A program made the position numbers and the translations under genes. This document shows, piece by piece, positions 25,492 through 35,312 of a stretch of DNA of 64,000 bases (the first letter of the stretch is position 1; every line of letters starts with the position of its first letter). Source of the stretch: Flavihumibacter sp. UBA7668 (GTDB lineage: Bacteria; Bacteroidota; Bacteroidia; Chitinophagales; Chitinophagaceae); contig NZ_DLHM01000001.1 in assembly GCF_002483205.1 (NCBI RefSeq), positions 749,176-813,175 of the forward strand, written 5' to 3'. The notes beneath the pieces were generated by a model that saw only the letters and a list, made by a program, of their open reading frames with translations, had not been told where the DNA came from and did not search any database.

Positions 25492-26910
25492 ATGGAAATT
25501 CTTCATGTATCAGCCGAATGCTATCCGGTAGCAAAGGCAGGTGGTTTAGGGGATGTGGTCGGAGCATTACCTAAATACCTGACAGAAGCCGGTCATATTT
25601 GTAAAGTTGTAATGCCTATGTACAGGACGAAATTCCTGTATGAAAATAAATGGGAGGTCGTGCATAAGTCGAGTGCTTATTTGGGCGCCACCTGGTTCGA
25701 TTATACCATTATAAAGGAATCCACCAATAAACTTGGATTTGATTTATACCTGGTCGACATCAATGGTTTACTTGACCGCGAGAAAATTTATGGCTATGCC
25801 GATGATCCGGAACGGTTCACTTCTTTCCAAATTGCAGTTGTGGACTGGATTAGTTCCTGGAAACATCATCCGGATTTAATACATGTGCATGACCATCATA
25901 CAGCACTGATCCCGTTTATGATCAAACATTGTTACCAGTACAGTCATCTGGAAGCAATTCCTACCGTACTTACTATTCATAACGCCCAATACCAGGGCTG
26001 GATGGATTGGAGTAAAGCCGATTATATTCCGCATTGGGATGGCTGGCGCTGGGGAGTGCTGGACTGGAATAATATGATTAATCCGCTGGCTGCGGGTATT
26101 CGCAGTGCCTGGAAGGTGACAACGGTAAGCTGGAGTTACCTGTATGAGATGCGGCAGGAAAGTAACGGACTGGAAGCTCTTTTCGAATATGAGAAAGGGA
26201 AATGTGTGGGAATCATCAACGGAATTGATTCGGATGTATGGGATCCGGCAAGCGACACCTATCTGGAAGAACATTATTCCATTGAAACGCTCGCAATAGG
26301 GAAAAGAGCCAATAAAGAGGCGCTTTGTAAAGAGTTTAACCTGAATCCGGATAAGCCACTTTTTGTGTTTATCGGCAGACTGGTTGGGGAAAAAGCAGCG
26401 GATTTGTTACCAAGAGCAATTGGCGATTCTTTATATTATATAGATCAGCGCATGAATTTTCTGGTGCTGGGTAGCGGTGAAACACATGTGGAGCAGGAAT
26501 TGGAGAACATGAGATCGTATTGGATGGGGTATTATAATTCCAAAATCGGATACAACGAACAACTGAGCCATCGAATGTATGCAGGAGCGGATTTTTTGCT
26601 AATGCCGAGCAGGGTAGAGCCATGCGGACTGAACCAGCTATACGCCATGCGTTATGGAACGGTGCCGGTTGTGCGCAGAACAGGTGGACTCAGAGATACG
26701 GTGCTGGATATTGGTGAGCCCGGCGGATATGGCATTTCCTTTAATAATGCCAGTGTGGGAGATATAACCCAGGGAGTTTATCGTGCCGTTGAATTGTATG
26801 AAGATCAGTTGCAGTTTGATTCCATCCGCCGCAAATTAATGGAACTTGATTTCGGGTGGGATGTCAGTGCCAAACAATACATCGACTTATATAAATCTTT
26901 ATTACCTTAA
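25492..26910 (+). CDS. glgA: Glycogen synthase (ADP-glucose), GT5
   Basis: A 472-residue GT-B glycosyltransferase. The ADP-glucose-binding motif appears as KAGGLGDVVGALPKYL at residues 15-30, equivalent to the KxGGL motif of GlgA. C-terminal blocks GRLVGEKAADLL near residue 300 and MPSRVEPCGLNQLYAMRYG near residue 370, with the conserved Glu, fit the family. It elongates alpha-1,4-glucan chains. It begins a plus-strand run with glgC 43 bp downstream. It is divergent from the sugar MFS/ROK pair, and the 141-bp gap shows no perfect TAnnTTTG element. Confidence 0.94.
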   Translation: MEILHVSAECYPVAKAGGLGDVVGALPKYLTEAGHICKVVMPMYRTKFLYENKWEVVHKSSAYLGATWFDYTIIKESTNKLGFDLYLVDINGLLDREKIYGYADDPERFTSFQIAVVDWISSWKHHPDLIHVHDHHTALIPFMIKHCYQYSHLEAIPTVLTIHNAQYQGWMDWSKADYIPHWDGWRWGVLDWNNMINPLAAGIRSAWKVTTVSWSYLYEMRQESNGLEALFEYEKGKCVGIINGIDSDVWDPASDTYLEEHYSIETLAIGKRANKEALCKEFNLNPDKPLFVFIGRLVGEKAADLLPRAIGDSLYYIDQRMNFLVLGSGETHVEQELENMRSYWMGYYNSKIGYNEQLSHRMYAGADFLLMPSRVEPCGLNQLYAMRYGTVPVVRRTGGLRDTVLDIGEPGGYGISFNNASVGDITQGVYRAVELYEDQLQFDSIRRKLMELDFGWDVSAKQYIDLYKSLLP

Positions 26911-26953
26911 GAGTCCCGAGTGCTTTAAATCAATCTAATCCAAACGTAACGAT

Positions 26954-28231
26954 ATGTCAATCAGCAAAGAAATACTTGCCGTAATCCTTGGCGGAGGTGC
27001 AGGTACCCGCCTTTATCCGCTCACTGCCAGCAGAAGTAAACCCGCTGTTCCCATTGCAGGAAAATACCGACTGGTGGATATTCCCATTTCAAACTGTATG
27101 AACTCCAATATCAATCGGATGTTCGTACTAACCCAGTTCAATTCGGCTTCGCTTAACCGGCATATTAAGAACACGTATCATTTCAGTGCATTCAGTGCTG
27201 CTTTTGTAGATATCCTGGCGGCAGAACAAACGCCGGATAATCCCACCTGGTTTCAGGGTACAGCCGATGCCGTTCGGCAAAGTTTGCGACATATTACACC
27301 TTTTGAAAGCGAATACGTCTTGATTTTATCAGGTGATCAGTTGTACCAGATGGATTTCAGTGAAATGCTGGAAAACCACAAGAAAAACGGGGCTGATATT
27401 TCAATTGCTACCATTCCCGTTGCTGAGCGGGAAGCACCGGAATTCGGAATATTAAAAGCATCGGAAGGATTCATTACCTCCTTTGTTGAAAAACCCAAAA
27501 AAGACGTATTACCGGAATGGATCAGTGATACCGGCGACGAAATGCGGACCCAGGGACGTCAATACCTGGCATCAATGGGGATTTATATTTTCAACCGAAA
27601 ACTGCTCTTTGATCTGCTTGAAAACGAGAAAAAAGATGCTACGGATTTCGGTAAGGAAATTATACCGGAATCAATTCATAAATACAAGGTTTGCAGTTAC
27701 CAGTACGATGGCTATTGGACGGATATCGGAAATATCTATTCCTTTTTTGAAGCGAATATCAGCCTGACTAAAGACATTCCGGAATTCAATTTGTTTGATA
27801 ATAAAAACGCGATTTATACCCGTGCACGTATGTTGCCGCCTGCAAAAATCAGCGGCTCTACGCTGGAGAAAACGGTGATTGCGGAAGGTTCTATTATAAA
27901 TGCATCCCGGGTAGAAACTACAGTTGTGGGGATTCGTTCCCGGATCGGTCATGGTAGTACGGTGGTAAGCAGTTACCTGATGGGAAATGATTATTTCGAA
28001 ACCATCAATGATATGAACCAGGCAAGGCAAAGCGGTCAACCGATTTTAGGAATCGGAGATCGCTGTTATATTAAAAATGCTATTGTTGATAAAAACGTGC
28101 GGATAGGAGACGATGTTCGCATCAATGGTGGCCCTCATCTTGAAAATTGCGATCACGCATTATATACGGTGAAAGATGGAATTGTAGTGGTGAAGAAAGG
28201 GGCGGTGATCCCGAATGGATTTGTGATATAG
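26954..28231 (+). CDS. glgC: Glucose-1-phosphate adenylyltransferase
   Basis: A 425-residue ADP-glucose pyrophosphorylase. The nucleotide-binding motif is ILGGGAGTRLYPLTASRSKP near residue 11, followed by PVPIAGKYRLVDIP-like sequence. The glucose-1-phosphate region contains GILKASEGFITSFVEKPKK near residue 155, and a C-terminal left-handed beta-helix carries hexapeptide repeats (about residues 300-425). It makes ADP-glucose for GlgA and is the usual allosteric control point. A GGTGAAA heptad tract starts 2 bp after its stop codon. Confidence 0.96.
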   Translation: MSISKEILAVILGGGAGTRLYPLTASRSKPAVPIAGKYRLVDIPISNCMNSNINRMFVLTQFNSASLNRHIKNTYHFSAFSAAFVDILAAEQTPDNPTWFQGTADAVRQSLRHITPFESEYVLILSGDQLYQMDFSEMLENHKKNGADISIATIPVAEREAPEFGILKASEGFITSFVEKPKKDVLPEWISDTGDEMRTQGRQYLASMGIYIFNRKLLFDLLENEKKDATDFGKEIIPESIHKYKVCSYQYDGYWTDIGNIYSFFEANISLTKDIPEFNLFDNKNAIYTRARMLPPAKISGSTLEKTVIAEGSIINASRVETTVVGIRSRIGHGSTVVSSYLMGNDYFETINDMNQARQSGQPILGIGDRCYIKNAIVDKNVRIGDDVRINGGPHLENCDHALYTVKDGIVVVKKGAVIPNGFVI

Positions 28232-28233
28232 TA

Positions 28234-28261
28234 GGTGAAAGGTGAAAAGTGAGAGGTGAAA
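28234..28261 (+). repeat. Heptanucleotide tract after glgC, 4 units
   Basis: Units GGTGAAA, GGTGAAA, AGTGAGA, GGTGAAA in direct succession, starting 2 bp past the glgC stop codon. An inverted partner lies at 28287-28324, so a transcript could fold into an imperfect hairpin. Confidence 0.85.
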
Positions 28262-28286
28262 AGGGTTTCCGGATTGTGGGGACTTT

Positions 28287-28324
28287 TTTCACCTTTTTTC
28301 ATATTTCACCATGCACCTTTCACC
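28287..28324 (-). repeat. Inverted heptanucleotide tract before the MFS gene
   Basis: On the plus strand the units read TTTCACC (28287-28293), then after 3 nt TTTCATA, TTTCACC, ATGCACC, TTTCACC. This is the reverse complement of the GGTGAAA tract after glgC, 26 bp away, and forms the 5' flank of the SLC45-like gene. Confidence 0.8.
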
Positions 28325-28378
28325 TTTTTTCTTATTTTCGACTGTTGTGTAATTCTTACACATTATAAAACGATTGCT

Positions 28379-29788
28379 ATGGCTGTAACGGCACCTTCCG
28401 GTGGTCAGCAGAAAAACGGACTGCATCCAAAACCTGTTTTATCAATTGCGCAGATTGTTACCATGAGTTTTGGATTTATGGGAATTCAGTTTGGTTTCGC
28501 TTTGCAGAATGGCAATACCAGCCGGATTTTACGTTCCTTTGGCGCAGATGTGGAACACCTGCCGGCATTTTGGCTGGTAGCTCCGGTGGTGGGGATGATT
28601 GTACAACCAATAATTGGACATTACAGTGACCGCACCTGGAATCGGGTTGGGAGGAGAAAGCCATATTTTTTGACGGGGGCCATTCTATCTTCCATCGCTT
28701 TGATTTTTTTACCGAATTCCGCAAGTCTGGCAGGATTGGTTCCTGCCTTATGGATAGGTGCAGGAATGGTGATGGTGATGGATGCATCCTTTAATATTGC
28801 CATGGAGCCATTCAGAGCCCTGGTGGCAGATAACTTATCAGATAAGCAGAGTACACTTGGGTTTAGTATTCAGACTTTTTTAATTGGATTAGGAGCTGTT
28901 GTTGGATCCATATTGCCGGAATTACTGGCAGAATCGGGATTCAGTAAAGATGCCGGAGTTTCTGGTGTAGCTGATAATATTAAGTACTCCTTTTATATAG
29001 GTGCAGCAGTTTTTATAGCTGCCATATTGGTAACTGTATTTTTTTCCAGGGAATATCCACCTGCAGAATATGAAAAATACCATGGTAAGCCGGAGTTATC
29101 AACAGAAAAAGGCAGTTTGCTTGATATATTTAAGGATTTCGGAAATATGCCGAAAACAATGAAGCAATTGGGTTTGGTGCAATTCTTCAGTTGGTTTGCC
29201 CTTTTTAGTATGTGGGTGTTTACGACGGATGCTGTGGCTACCCATGTATATGGATTATCGGGTGATTATTCAAAATCGGTTGAATACAATGATGCCGGAA
29301 ACAAAGTAAGCTCAGCATTTGGAGTGTATAATTTCGTGGCAATGGTGTATGCACTAATGTTGCCGATAATTGCACGTCAGTTTGGACGTAAAATGACCCA
29401 TGCTTTGTCGCTTTTTGCAGGTGGAATTGGGTTGATTTCAATATTCTTTTTGAAGGATCCGGCTATGCTGAAGTTTTCCATGGTAGGGGTGGGTTTGGCC
29501 TGGGCCAGTATACTGGCAATGCCTTATGTAATTCTTTCAGGTTCCATCCCTGCGGGAAAACTCGGCATATATATGGGCATCTTCAATTTCTTTATTACCC
29601 TTCCGCAAATTGTAAATGGTTTGGTGAATGGTTGGATTGTAAAAAACATATACGATGGCCAACCGATTTACGCTATTGTACTGGCGGGTTTTTTTATGAT
29701 ATGTGCCGCCATCAGTGTATTATTTGTATATGATGAAGGCTGGATAAAAATTCAGCAGGAAAAGAAATTGATGTCCAACAGGGCTTGA
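28379..29788 (+). CDS. MFS transporter, SLC45/GPH-like (probable maltose or maltodextrin carrier)
   Basis: A 469-residue major facilitator with about 12 membrane segments. The N-terminal half contains GFMGIQFGFALQNGNTSRIL, the HYSDRTWNRVGRRKPYFL loop near residue 80, and MDASFNIAMEPFRALVAD near residue 135, all characteristic of the SLC45/sucrose-maltose group. The frame opens at 28256, but that region would encode an implausible N-terminus spanning repeats; ATG 28379 gives the family start. It lies between glgC and a GH13 amylase, so alpha-glucoside uptake is the likely job. Confidence 0.9.
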   Translation: MAVTAPSGGQQKNGLHPKPVLSIAQIVTMSFGFMGIQFGFALQNGNTSRILRSFGADVEHLPAFWLVAPVVGMIVQPIIGHYSDRTWNRVGRRKPYFLTGAILSSIALIFLPNSASLAGLVPALWIGAGMVMVMDASFNIAMEPFRALVADNLSDKQSTLGFSIQTFLIGLGAVVGSILPELLAESGFSKDAGVSGVADNIKYSFYIGAAVFIAAILVTVFFSREYPPAEYEKYHGKPELSTEKGSLLDIFKDFGNMPKTMKQLGLVQFFSWFALFSMWVFTTDAVATHVYGLSGDYSKSVEYNDAGNKVSSAFGVYNFVAMVYALMLPIIARQFGRKMTHALSLFAGGIGLISIFFLKDPAMLKFSMVGVGLAWASILAMPYVILSGSIPAGKLGIYMGIFNFFITLPQIVNGLVNGWIVKNIYDGQPIYAIVLAGFFMICAAISVLFVYDEGWIKIQQEKKLMSNRA

Positions 29789-29813
29789 TTATTTAATCAC
29801 TCATTGATATTAT

Positions 29814-31667
29814 ATGGCGTTTAGAAACAGTTTGACGGTAGGGTTTTTGATGACGATCATTACTACTCTTCAGGCACAGGAAATCAATTGTTATCCGACC
29901 AACTGGTGGGTTGGCATGAATAATCCGAAAGTACAGGTAATGGTACATGGAAAGGAATTTGGCAAAGGGGTGATTTCAGTTGGTGATTATCCCGGTGTGG
30001 TGGTGGAAAAAATTACGGCGGCCGAAAATCCGAATTATGTATTTATTGATTTGATAGTATCAAGTGCTGCTAAACCGGGAAAATTACAGATCAATAGTAA
30101 AGTCGGAAAAAATACAGCAACGGCTTCCTTTCCTTTGAAAGCCCGGCGAACTGGTAACGGCGATACCTATGCGCAGGGTATTCGTTCGGAGGATCTGGTG
30201 TATTTATTGATTCCGGATCGGTTCAGTAATGGAAATCCGGATAATGATAAGATCGCTGGATTATTGGATCAGACGCTCAACCGCGATTCAATTTATCACC
30301 GGCATGGAGGCGATATTCAGGGCATCATTAATCACCTTGATTATTTACAGGATCTGGGAATAACGGCGCTTTGGCCGCTCCCTGTTTGGCAGAATAATAT
30401 GCCGGATCGCACCGAACATGGTTATGCCATCACCAATCATTACAAGGTGGAACCACGGTTAGGAACAAACGAAGATTATCTGCGATTAAGTGATGAATTG
30501 CACAAGCGGGGAATGAAACTGATTCAGGATGTAATCTATAACCATACGGGGCTCTATCATTTTTTTGTTCAGGATAAACCAATGAAGGACTGGCTACATG
30601 AATGGCCCTCCTATACCGGTACCAATTATAAAGACCAGGCACTTTTTGATCCGTATGCCAGTCAGGCGGATAAAACAAAATTACTGGATGGCTGGTTTAC
30701 GCCCTTGATGCCTGATTTAAATCAGCGAAACCCATATGTTGCTAATTTTTTGATTCAACATGCCATCTGGAGTGTGGAGGAATTTGGCGTGGATGGATGG
30801 CGGGTAGATACCTATATCTACAATGATCTTGCTTTTATGAACCGTTGTAATAAGGCCTTGCTGGAGGAGTATCCGAGGATTAGTATTTTTGGTGAAACCT
30901 GGGTGCATGGGGTTCCCAATCAGGCTTATTTTACTGAAAATAACCTGGGTGATGTACCATTTAAAAGTAATCTGCCTGGTACTACTGATTTTCAAACCCT
31001 TTTTTATGGGATTCAGGAAAGTCTGACAAAGCCATTTGGCTGGACGGATGGCGTGAATAAATTATATACCACAGCGGCACAGGATTATATGTACCGTGAT
31101 CCGATGAAACAGGTAATCTTTCTGGATAACCACGATCTTGCCCGGTTTTACAGTGTGATAGGGGAGGATACCGCAAAATATAAACTTGCCTTGAGCTGGC
31201 TGCTGACCTTTCGGGGCATTCCTCAATTGTATTATGGAAATGAATTACTGATGACTGGATTTACCAATCCGGATGGTTGGGTACGGCTCGATTTTAAAGG
31301 TGGCTGGCCAGGGGATAAAGAAAATAAGTTTACTGCAGCCGGACGAACTCCAAAAGAAAATTCAGTTTATCAGCATATCCGGACACTGGCGCAGTTCAGG
31401 AAAACTTCATCGGCATTGAAAACCGGTAAGATGATGCAGTTTGTTCCGGAAGACGGGGTGTATGTTTATTTCAGGTATGACGGCAGCCAGACGGTTATGT
31501 GTATCATGAATACGATGCCGCATGCTAAAACCCTGGATTTCAACCGTTTTGCAGAGAGAACTGCCGGATTTAAGTCGGGGGTTGATATCCCATCCGGTAT
31601 TTCTTACTCATTAACTGCCCCCTTAACCCTTCGTCCCATGTCCATGCTCGTATTGAACCTGGATTAG
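29814..31667 (+). CDS. GH13 alpha-amylase family enzyme, neopullulanase/cyclomaltodextrinase-like
   Basis: A 617-residue exported glycoside hydrolase with signal peptide MAFRNSLTVGFLMTIITTLQAQ, an N-terminal immunoglobulin-like cyclomaltodextrinase domain (about 25-115), a GH13 barrel (about 130-530) and a C-terminal beta domain. Catalytic blocks are DVIYNHTG (region I, near 240), GWRVDTYIYND with the nucleophile Asp near 331, IFGETW with the acid/base Glu near 361, and FLDNHDLARF with the stabilising Asp near 440. It resembles SusA-type periplasmic neopullulanases that cut imported maltodextrins. It follows the SLC45-like transporter by 25 bp. Confidence 0.94.
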   Translation: MAFRNSLTVGFLMTIITTLQAQEINCYPTNWWVGMNNPKVQVMVHGKEFGKGVISVGDYPGVVVEKITAAENPNYVFIDLIVSSAAKPGKLQINSKVGKNTATASFPLKARRTGNGDTYAQGIRSEDLVYLLIPDRFSNGNPDNDKIAGLLDQTLNRDSIYHRHGGDIQGIINHLDYLQDLGITALWPLPVWQNNMPDRTEHGYAITNHYKVEPRLGTNEDYLRLSDELHKRGMKLIQDVIYNHTGLYHFFVQDKPMKDWLHEWPSYTGTNYKDQALFDPYASQADKTKLLDGWFTPLMPDLNQRNPYVANFLIQHAIWSVEEFGVDGWRVDTYIYNDLAFMNRCNKALLEEYPRISIFGETWVHGVPNQAYFTENNLGDVPFKSNLPGTTDFQTLFYGIQESLTKPFGWTDGVNKLYTTAAQDYMYRDPMKQVIFLDNHDLARFYSVIGEDTAKYKLALSWLLTFRGIPQLYYGNELLMTGFTNPDGWVRLDFKGGWPGDKENKFTAAGRTPKENSVYQHIRTLAQFRKTSSALKTGKMMQFVPEDGVYVYFRYDGSQTVMCIMNTMPHAKTLDFNRFAERTAGFKSGVDIPSGISYSLTAPLTLRPMSMLVLNLD

Positions 31668-31789
31668 GTGTCAGACAGGTGTTGGAACTCTGTTGGAGAG
31701 GTGTCAGATACATGTCTAAGAATGTTCTAACATGTATCTGACGTCTAATGGTAGTGTGTTCTAACATGTGTCTGACACCTCTCTAACAC
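31668..31789. repeat. Palindromic GTGTCwGACAC-type repeat between convergent genes
   Basis: The whole gap between the amylase and GLPGLI genes consists of repeats. GTGTCAGACA is at 31668, TGTTGGAGAGGTGTCAGATA at 31691, TGTTCTAACATGTATCTGAC at 31723, and TGTTCTAACATGTGTCTGAC at 31757, followed by ACCTCTCTAACAC. The arms 31691-31715 and about 31763-31788 pair over roughly 24 bp with two mismatches. It may act as a bidirectional terminator or be a REP-like element; there is no transposase in the window. Confidence 0.75.
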
Positions 31790-32542
31790 TTAAAGGAGGG
31801 ACCACCAGACGAATTTCTCTCCGCGTTTACCCCAGTCGGTGAAGGTGGATTGGAGAAGTGTGGCCATTTGAGAGCCTGCAATTTTTTTACCCCGCTCATT
31901 TATCTTGAAGGCTGAAGCTGGTGCTTCCGTAATTTCTACTTTGGTCGCAAACCAGGTAGTATACAAACGGGGCACGGCCAAACCAAGAATCATTCCCGGC
32001 AAACCGCCAAAGGACTCCGGACCGCCACTCACCGGGATTTCATCTGTATAGAAAGCTACAACATATACAGAATCACTGATCACTGCCACAGCCTTCCGGC
32101 ATTCAAATCCGGCTATTTCCCTGGTTTCACTGGAAATCTTCCATTCCAATCTATCCAGGCTATCTTCTACAATAAAATTTTCTTCAAAGACCTTCCTTCT
32201 GCTAATCAGCTGATTGCTTGAATAGTCCGTAAGTACAATATTCTCTTTAGCCGGACCCAATAACCAGGGCTCCAGCTTTTTATCCGGTTCCCGTCCCGGC
32301 TGATACAAACCTTTGTCTTTATTAAAAGATAAATTGAAATACGAATTCTGAAATTTTGGCTGCTTCGACATAAATTCTTTCCAGAAATCACTTTCTTCTT
32401 CGACATTTTCCCTCTCCATCTGCCGGTGTATATTGATCCGACGTTCGAATTCTATGGTACCTGCACCTAAAAACCTGGCCTGACAAAAGCCAGTCAACAG
32501 TCCACCTAATACCAACCCTATTGAAAGAATGATTTTTTTCAT
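31790..32542 (-). CDS. GLPGLI family protein
   Basis: A 250-residue exported protein with signal peptide MKKIILSIGLVLGGLLTGFCQA. The family motif appears as GGLPGMILGLAVPRLYTTW near residue 180, preceded by the ECRKA and VVAFYTDEIP strand segments. GLPGLI proteins are found in Bacteroidota, often next to TonB-receptor-like barrels, and their function is unknown. It starts 4 bp after the large outer-membrane protein gene on the same strand, so the two are surely co-transcribed and probably work together in the envelope. Confidence 0.92.
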   Translation of the reverse strand: MKKIILSIGLVLGGLLTGFCQARFLGAGTIEFERRINIHRQMERENVEEESDFWKEFMSKQPKFQNSYFNLSFNKDKGLYQPGREPDKKLEPWLLGPAKENIVLTDYSSNQLISRRKVFEENFIVEDSLDRLEWKISSETREIAGFECRKAVAVISDSVYVVAFYTDEIPVSGGPESFGGLPGMILGLAVPRLYTTWFATKVEITEAPASAFKINERGKKIAGSQMATLLQSTFTDWGKRGEKFVWWSLL

Positions 32543-32546
32543 ATAC

Positions 32547-35312
32547 TTATTTTTGACCAGGATTACGACTGAAATTCCAGATTACACCCAATAACCAATA
32601 ACGGCGCAGGGTACTATAGGTATTTTCAGAAATGAAATTGCTGGATGCACTCCGCTGAAATCCGATATTCTGATTTAAAATATCATTAATGGACAACCGA
32701 ATTTCAGCAGTTTTCTTCTTCAGGAATTTTTTAGCAACGTGTGCATTCCATAAAATCACATTCCGGTCTTGCCCAAACACATCCGTTTTTTGTCTCCACT
32801 GATAATTAATATTCGAATTGAATTCAAAATCTTTCAGGAAAAAAACGGTTGCTCCCAGCCTGGTATCAGTGGTCCAATATTTTGTTACAACATCGGGACG
32901 AAGAGAAGATACATTTCTGGTATAATTTGGTCCAAATGACATATCAACTTCGTATTTTTTCTCTTTTTGTTTGAAAAACCCAACCTGACCGCCCAATGTA
33001 GAATACTTGTTGGTGTTTTTTACCTGGTTGACAAAGTTGTTATTTTTTCCTCCGTTAAAATTTAAACTAAAGTTGAAGTTCGCTTTAATCTTTTTCAGCT
33101 CTTTCCAGTAACCGGTATATAAGTAATAATTGTAATTCCCGTCTACGTTTACAAAACTAAATTGCCGGCGTCCCTGATCATCCACATTGTCCGCTCTGCT
33201 AATGGCGTTGTCGATAAAATTTATTCCGCCGTTGAAATACAGGCTTCTCCCGGTCAGCACTTTATAATCATTATAATTCAATCCGATATTATGGCGGAAC
33301 TCCTGTTTCAAATTCGGATTACCCACCTGAATATTCAATGGATCCGTATTCTCTAAAATCGGTTGAATCTGCTGTAAGGTAGGTTGGGAAGTTTGTCCAT
33401 TGTAACGCAAATTCAACCCTCTCTGCGCCCCCATTTTAAATCGGATATTCGCCTTGGGGAAAAAGTTGGTGAAGTTATAATCATACACTGTGTCCCGAAC
33501 CAGGTCCTTCTGCAGGAAATTTGCAAAATTGATATTCGATCCAAAGGAGGCGGTTATCTTAGAACCATTGAAACGGAAATTAAGGCCGGTACTATGTGTA
33601 TTGAAATCAAATGCATAATCACTACTAAACAGGCTATCCAGGACTTCGTATTTCCCGTTAAAATCCTTTACAAAGGAACTGCGTAATGCTTTACTGTTAT
33701 TAATCCGGTATCCGTAATTCGTTTCAACAAACCATTTTTTAGAAATCGGCTCTGTATAGGAAATGCGGGCTCCCCAGATATTGGACTGGGTATAATTGTT
33801 TTTTACCTGATCCACCGTATCCGAATTTACAAGCTCACCGTTTTCATCAAAAAAACGGTTAACAGAATACAGGTTTCCGGTGGTCTTATTATTTTGGTAT
33901 TGCTGATCAAAATTCACGGAAAGTGTCCGGCCCACTTTCATGAATTTTTTTCTCCAGATTGCAGAGGTTTTCATCTGCTGCCGATCACCAATAGAACTCA
34001 GCCGGCGATCCTGGTTATTAATCAGTTGCTCCAAATCTCCAAGTGATTCAGCTGTAAATACCGAAGCATTCCTTGCCTGGCCAACCACCCCACTTACATT
34101 TACTTTCAGACTCGATAAGGAATCCAGCTTTACATCATAAAAACCCGAAACCTGGTGCTTCAGATTCATCGTGGAAGTTTTACGGGTGCTGTTATTATAA
34201 AACAACCGGTCTGCGAGTATCGACTGACTTGTATTCGTCCCTTCATTTTCAATATTCTGCTTGTAAAACTGGTAGTTGCCGTTGACATGTGTTTTATCGG
34301 CATTCAGTTTATTTGAATAATGCGCTCCGGCCGTCCAGGCTTTGGGTAATCCTTCTCCATTGAATCGCCCCCCCCAGGTATTAAACTCATCCGATTCTGC
34401 GAAGGAATAAAAATATCCCTCATCCTCATTGTATTCCATATTGGAACCACCGCCAAATCGATCATTATCCTGCCAACTCAAACCTGCTTTACCTGTGTTG
34501 GCCATGGTTCCATAGGCAGCAATCTTACGTTTTCCCTTAAACGCATTAATCATAGCTTCATTCTCAAAATAATGGGGGGTTCCTCCACTCAATTTTGCTT
34601 TGCCGAAATAACCTTTTTTCCGGTCTTCTTTTAAAGTCAGGTTGATGGTTTTTTGTTTTTCACCATCATCAATCCCCGTGAATGTAGCCTGTTCACTTTT
34701 TTTATCGAACAACTGTACTTTATCAATAGCATCTGCCTGGAGATTCTGTGTAACTACTGCAGGATCATCACTGAAAAACTCTTCTCCATCCACCAATACC
34801 TTCTGCACCCGTTCCCCCTGTGCCGTAATTTCTCCTTTCTGGTTCACCTGAAATCCAGGGAATCGCTTTAATAATTCCTCCACATTTGCACCTTGCCGTA
34901 CAGCAAAACTGTCTGCTTTGAATTCAAGCGTATCGCCTTTCATGCGGATAGCACCAATTTTTTGAGAAACGATTACTTCCTCCAGTAAAACTGATTTTTT
35001 AATCAGGTTGATTTTGCCCATTTCAAAACGGGGGCCCACCGGATTAACCACATCCAGAAAATCAGCAAACTTGGGATAAGTAACCATCAGCAGGTGAGGC
35101 TTTCCATCTGTTGCTTTTAAACTGAATCTGCCCTGCGCATCTGTGCGCGTATGTTTTAATAAAACGGAATCGGTGGAGAGAAGCGCAACCACCGCATTGG
35201 CAAGTGGTTTTTTTTCAGAAGTATCTGCAATTTCTCCTCTTATTTCAGTAGTTTGGGCATAGAGAATCGCAGATAGAAATAATGCTCCAATCAGGCTCAA
35301 TAATTTTCTCAT
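32547..35312 (-). CDS. Outer-membrane beta-barrel protein with carboxypeptidase-regulatory-like domain (TonB-receptor-like)
   Basis: A 921-residue outer-membrane protein. After the signal peptide (MRKLLSLIGALFLSAILYAQ) comes a CarboxypepD_reg-like beta-sandwich (about 22-110), a plug-like region with NVEELLKRFPGFQVNQKGEI and VLVDGEEFFSDDP (about 140-185), then a long beta barrel of the OMP_b-brl_3 type to the C-terminus. No TonB box is obvious. These barrels pair with GLPGLI proteins; transported ligands are unknown. It sits between the amylase and glgB but runs on the opposite strand, so a link to glucan uptake is not proven. Confidence 0.92.
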   Translation of the reverse strand: MRKLLSLIGALFLSAILYAQTTEIRGEIADTSEKKPLANAVVALLSTDSVLLKHTRTDAQGRFSLKATDGKPHLLMVTYPKFADFLDVVNPVGPRFEMGKINLIKKSVLLEEVIVSQKIGAIRMKGDTLEFKADSFAVRQGANVEELLKRFPGFQVNQKGEITAQGERVQKVLVDGEEFFSDDPAVVTQNLQADAIDKVQLFDKKSEQATFTGIDDGEKQKTINLTLKEDRKKGYFGKAKLSGGTPHYFENEAMINAFKGKRKIAAYGTMANTGKAGLSWQDNDRFGGGSNMEYNEDEGYFYSFAESDEFNTWGGRFNGEGLPKAWTAGAHYSNKLNADKTHVNGNYQFYKQNIENEGTNTSQSILADRLFYNNSTRKTSTMNLKHQVSGFYDVKLDSLSSLKVNVSGVVGQARNASVFTAESLGDLEQLINNQDRRLSSIGDRQQMKTSAIWRKKFMKVGRTLSVNFDQQYQNNKTTGNLYSVNRFFDENGELVNSDTVDQVKNNYTQSNIWGARISYTEPISKKWFVETNYGYRINNSKALRSSFVKDFNGKYEVLDSLFSSDYAFDFNTHSTGLNFRFNGSKITASFGSNINFANFLQKDLVRDTVYDYNFTNFFPKANIRFKMGAQRGLNLRYNGQTSQPTLQQIQPILENTDPLNIQVGNPNLKQEFRHNIGLNYNDYKVLTGRSLYFNGGINFIDNAISRADNVDDQGRRQFSFVNVDGNYNYYLYTGYWKELKKIKANFNFSLNFNGGKNNNFVNQVKNTNKYSTLGGQVGFFKQKEKKYEVDMSFGPNYTRNVSSLRPDVVTKYWTTDTRLGATVFFLKDFEFNSNINYQWRQKTDVFGQDRNVILWNAHVAKKFLKKKTAEIRLSINDILNQNIGFQRSASSNFISENTYSTLRRYWLLGVIWNFSRNPGQK

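Noticed and set aside
28256..28378. Long N-terminus for the SLC45-like transporter
   Set aside because: The extra 41 codons run through the heptad repeats and match no family sequence; ATG 28379 gives the expected N-terminus.
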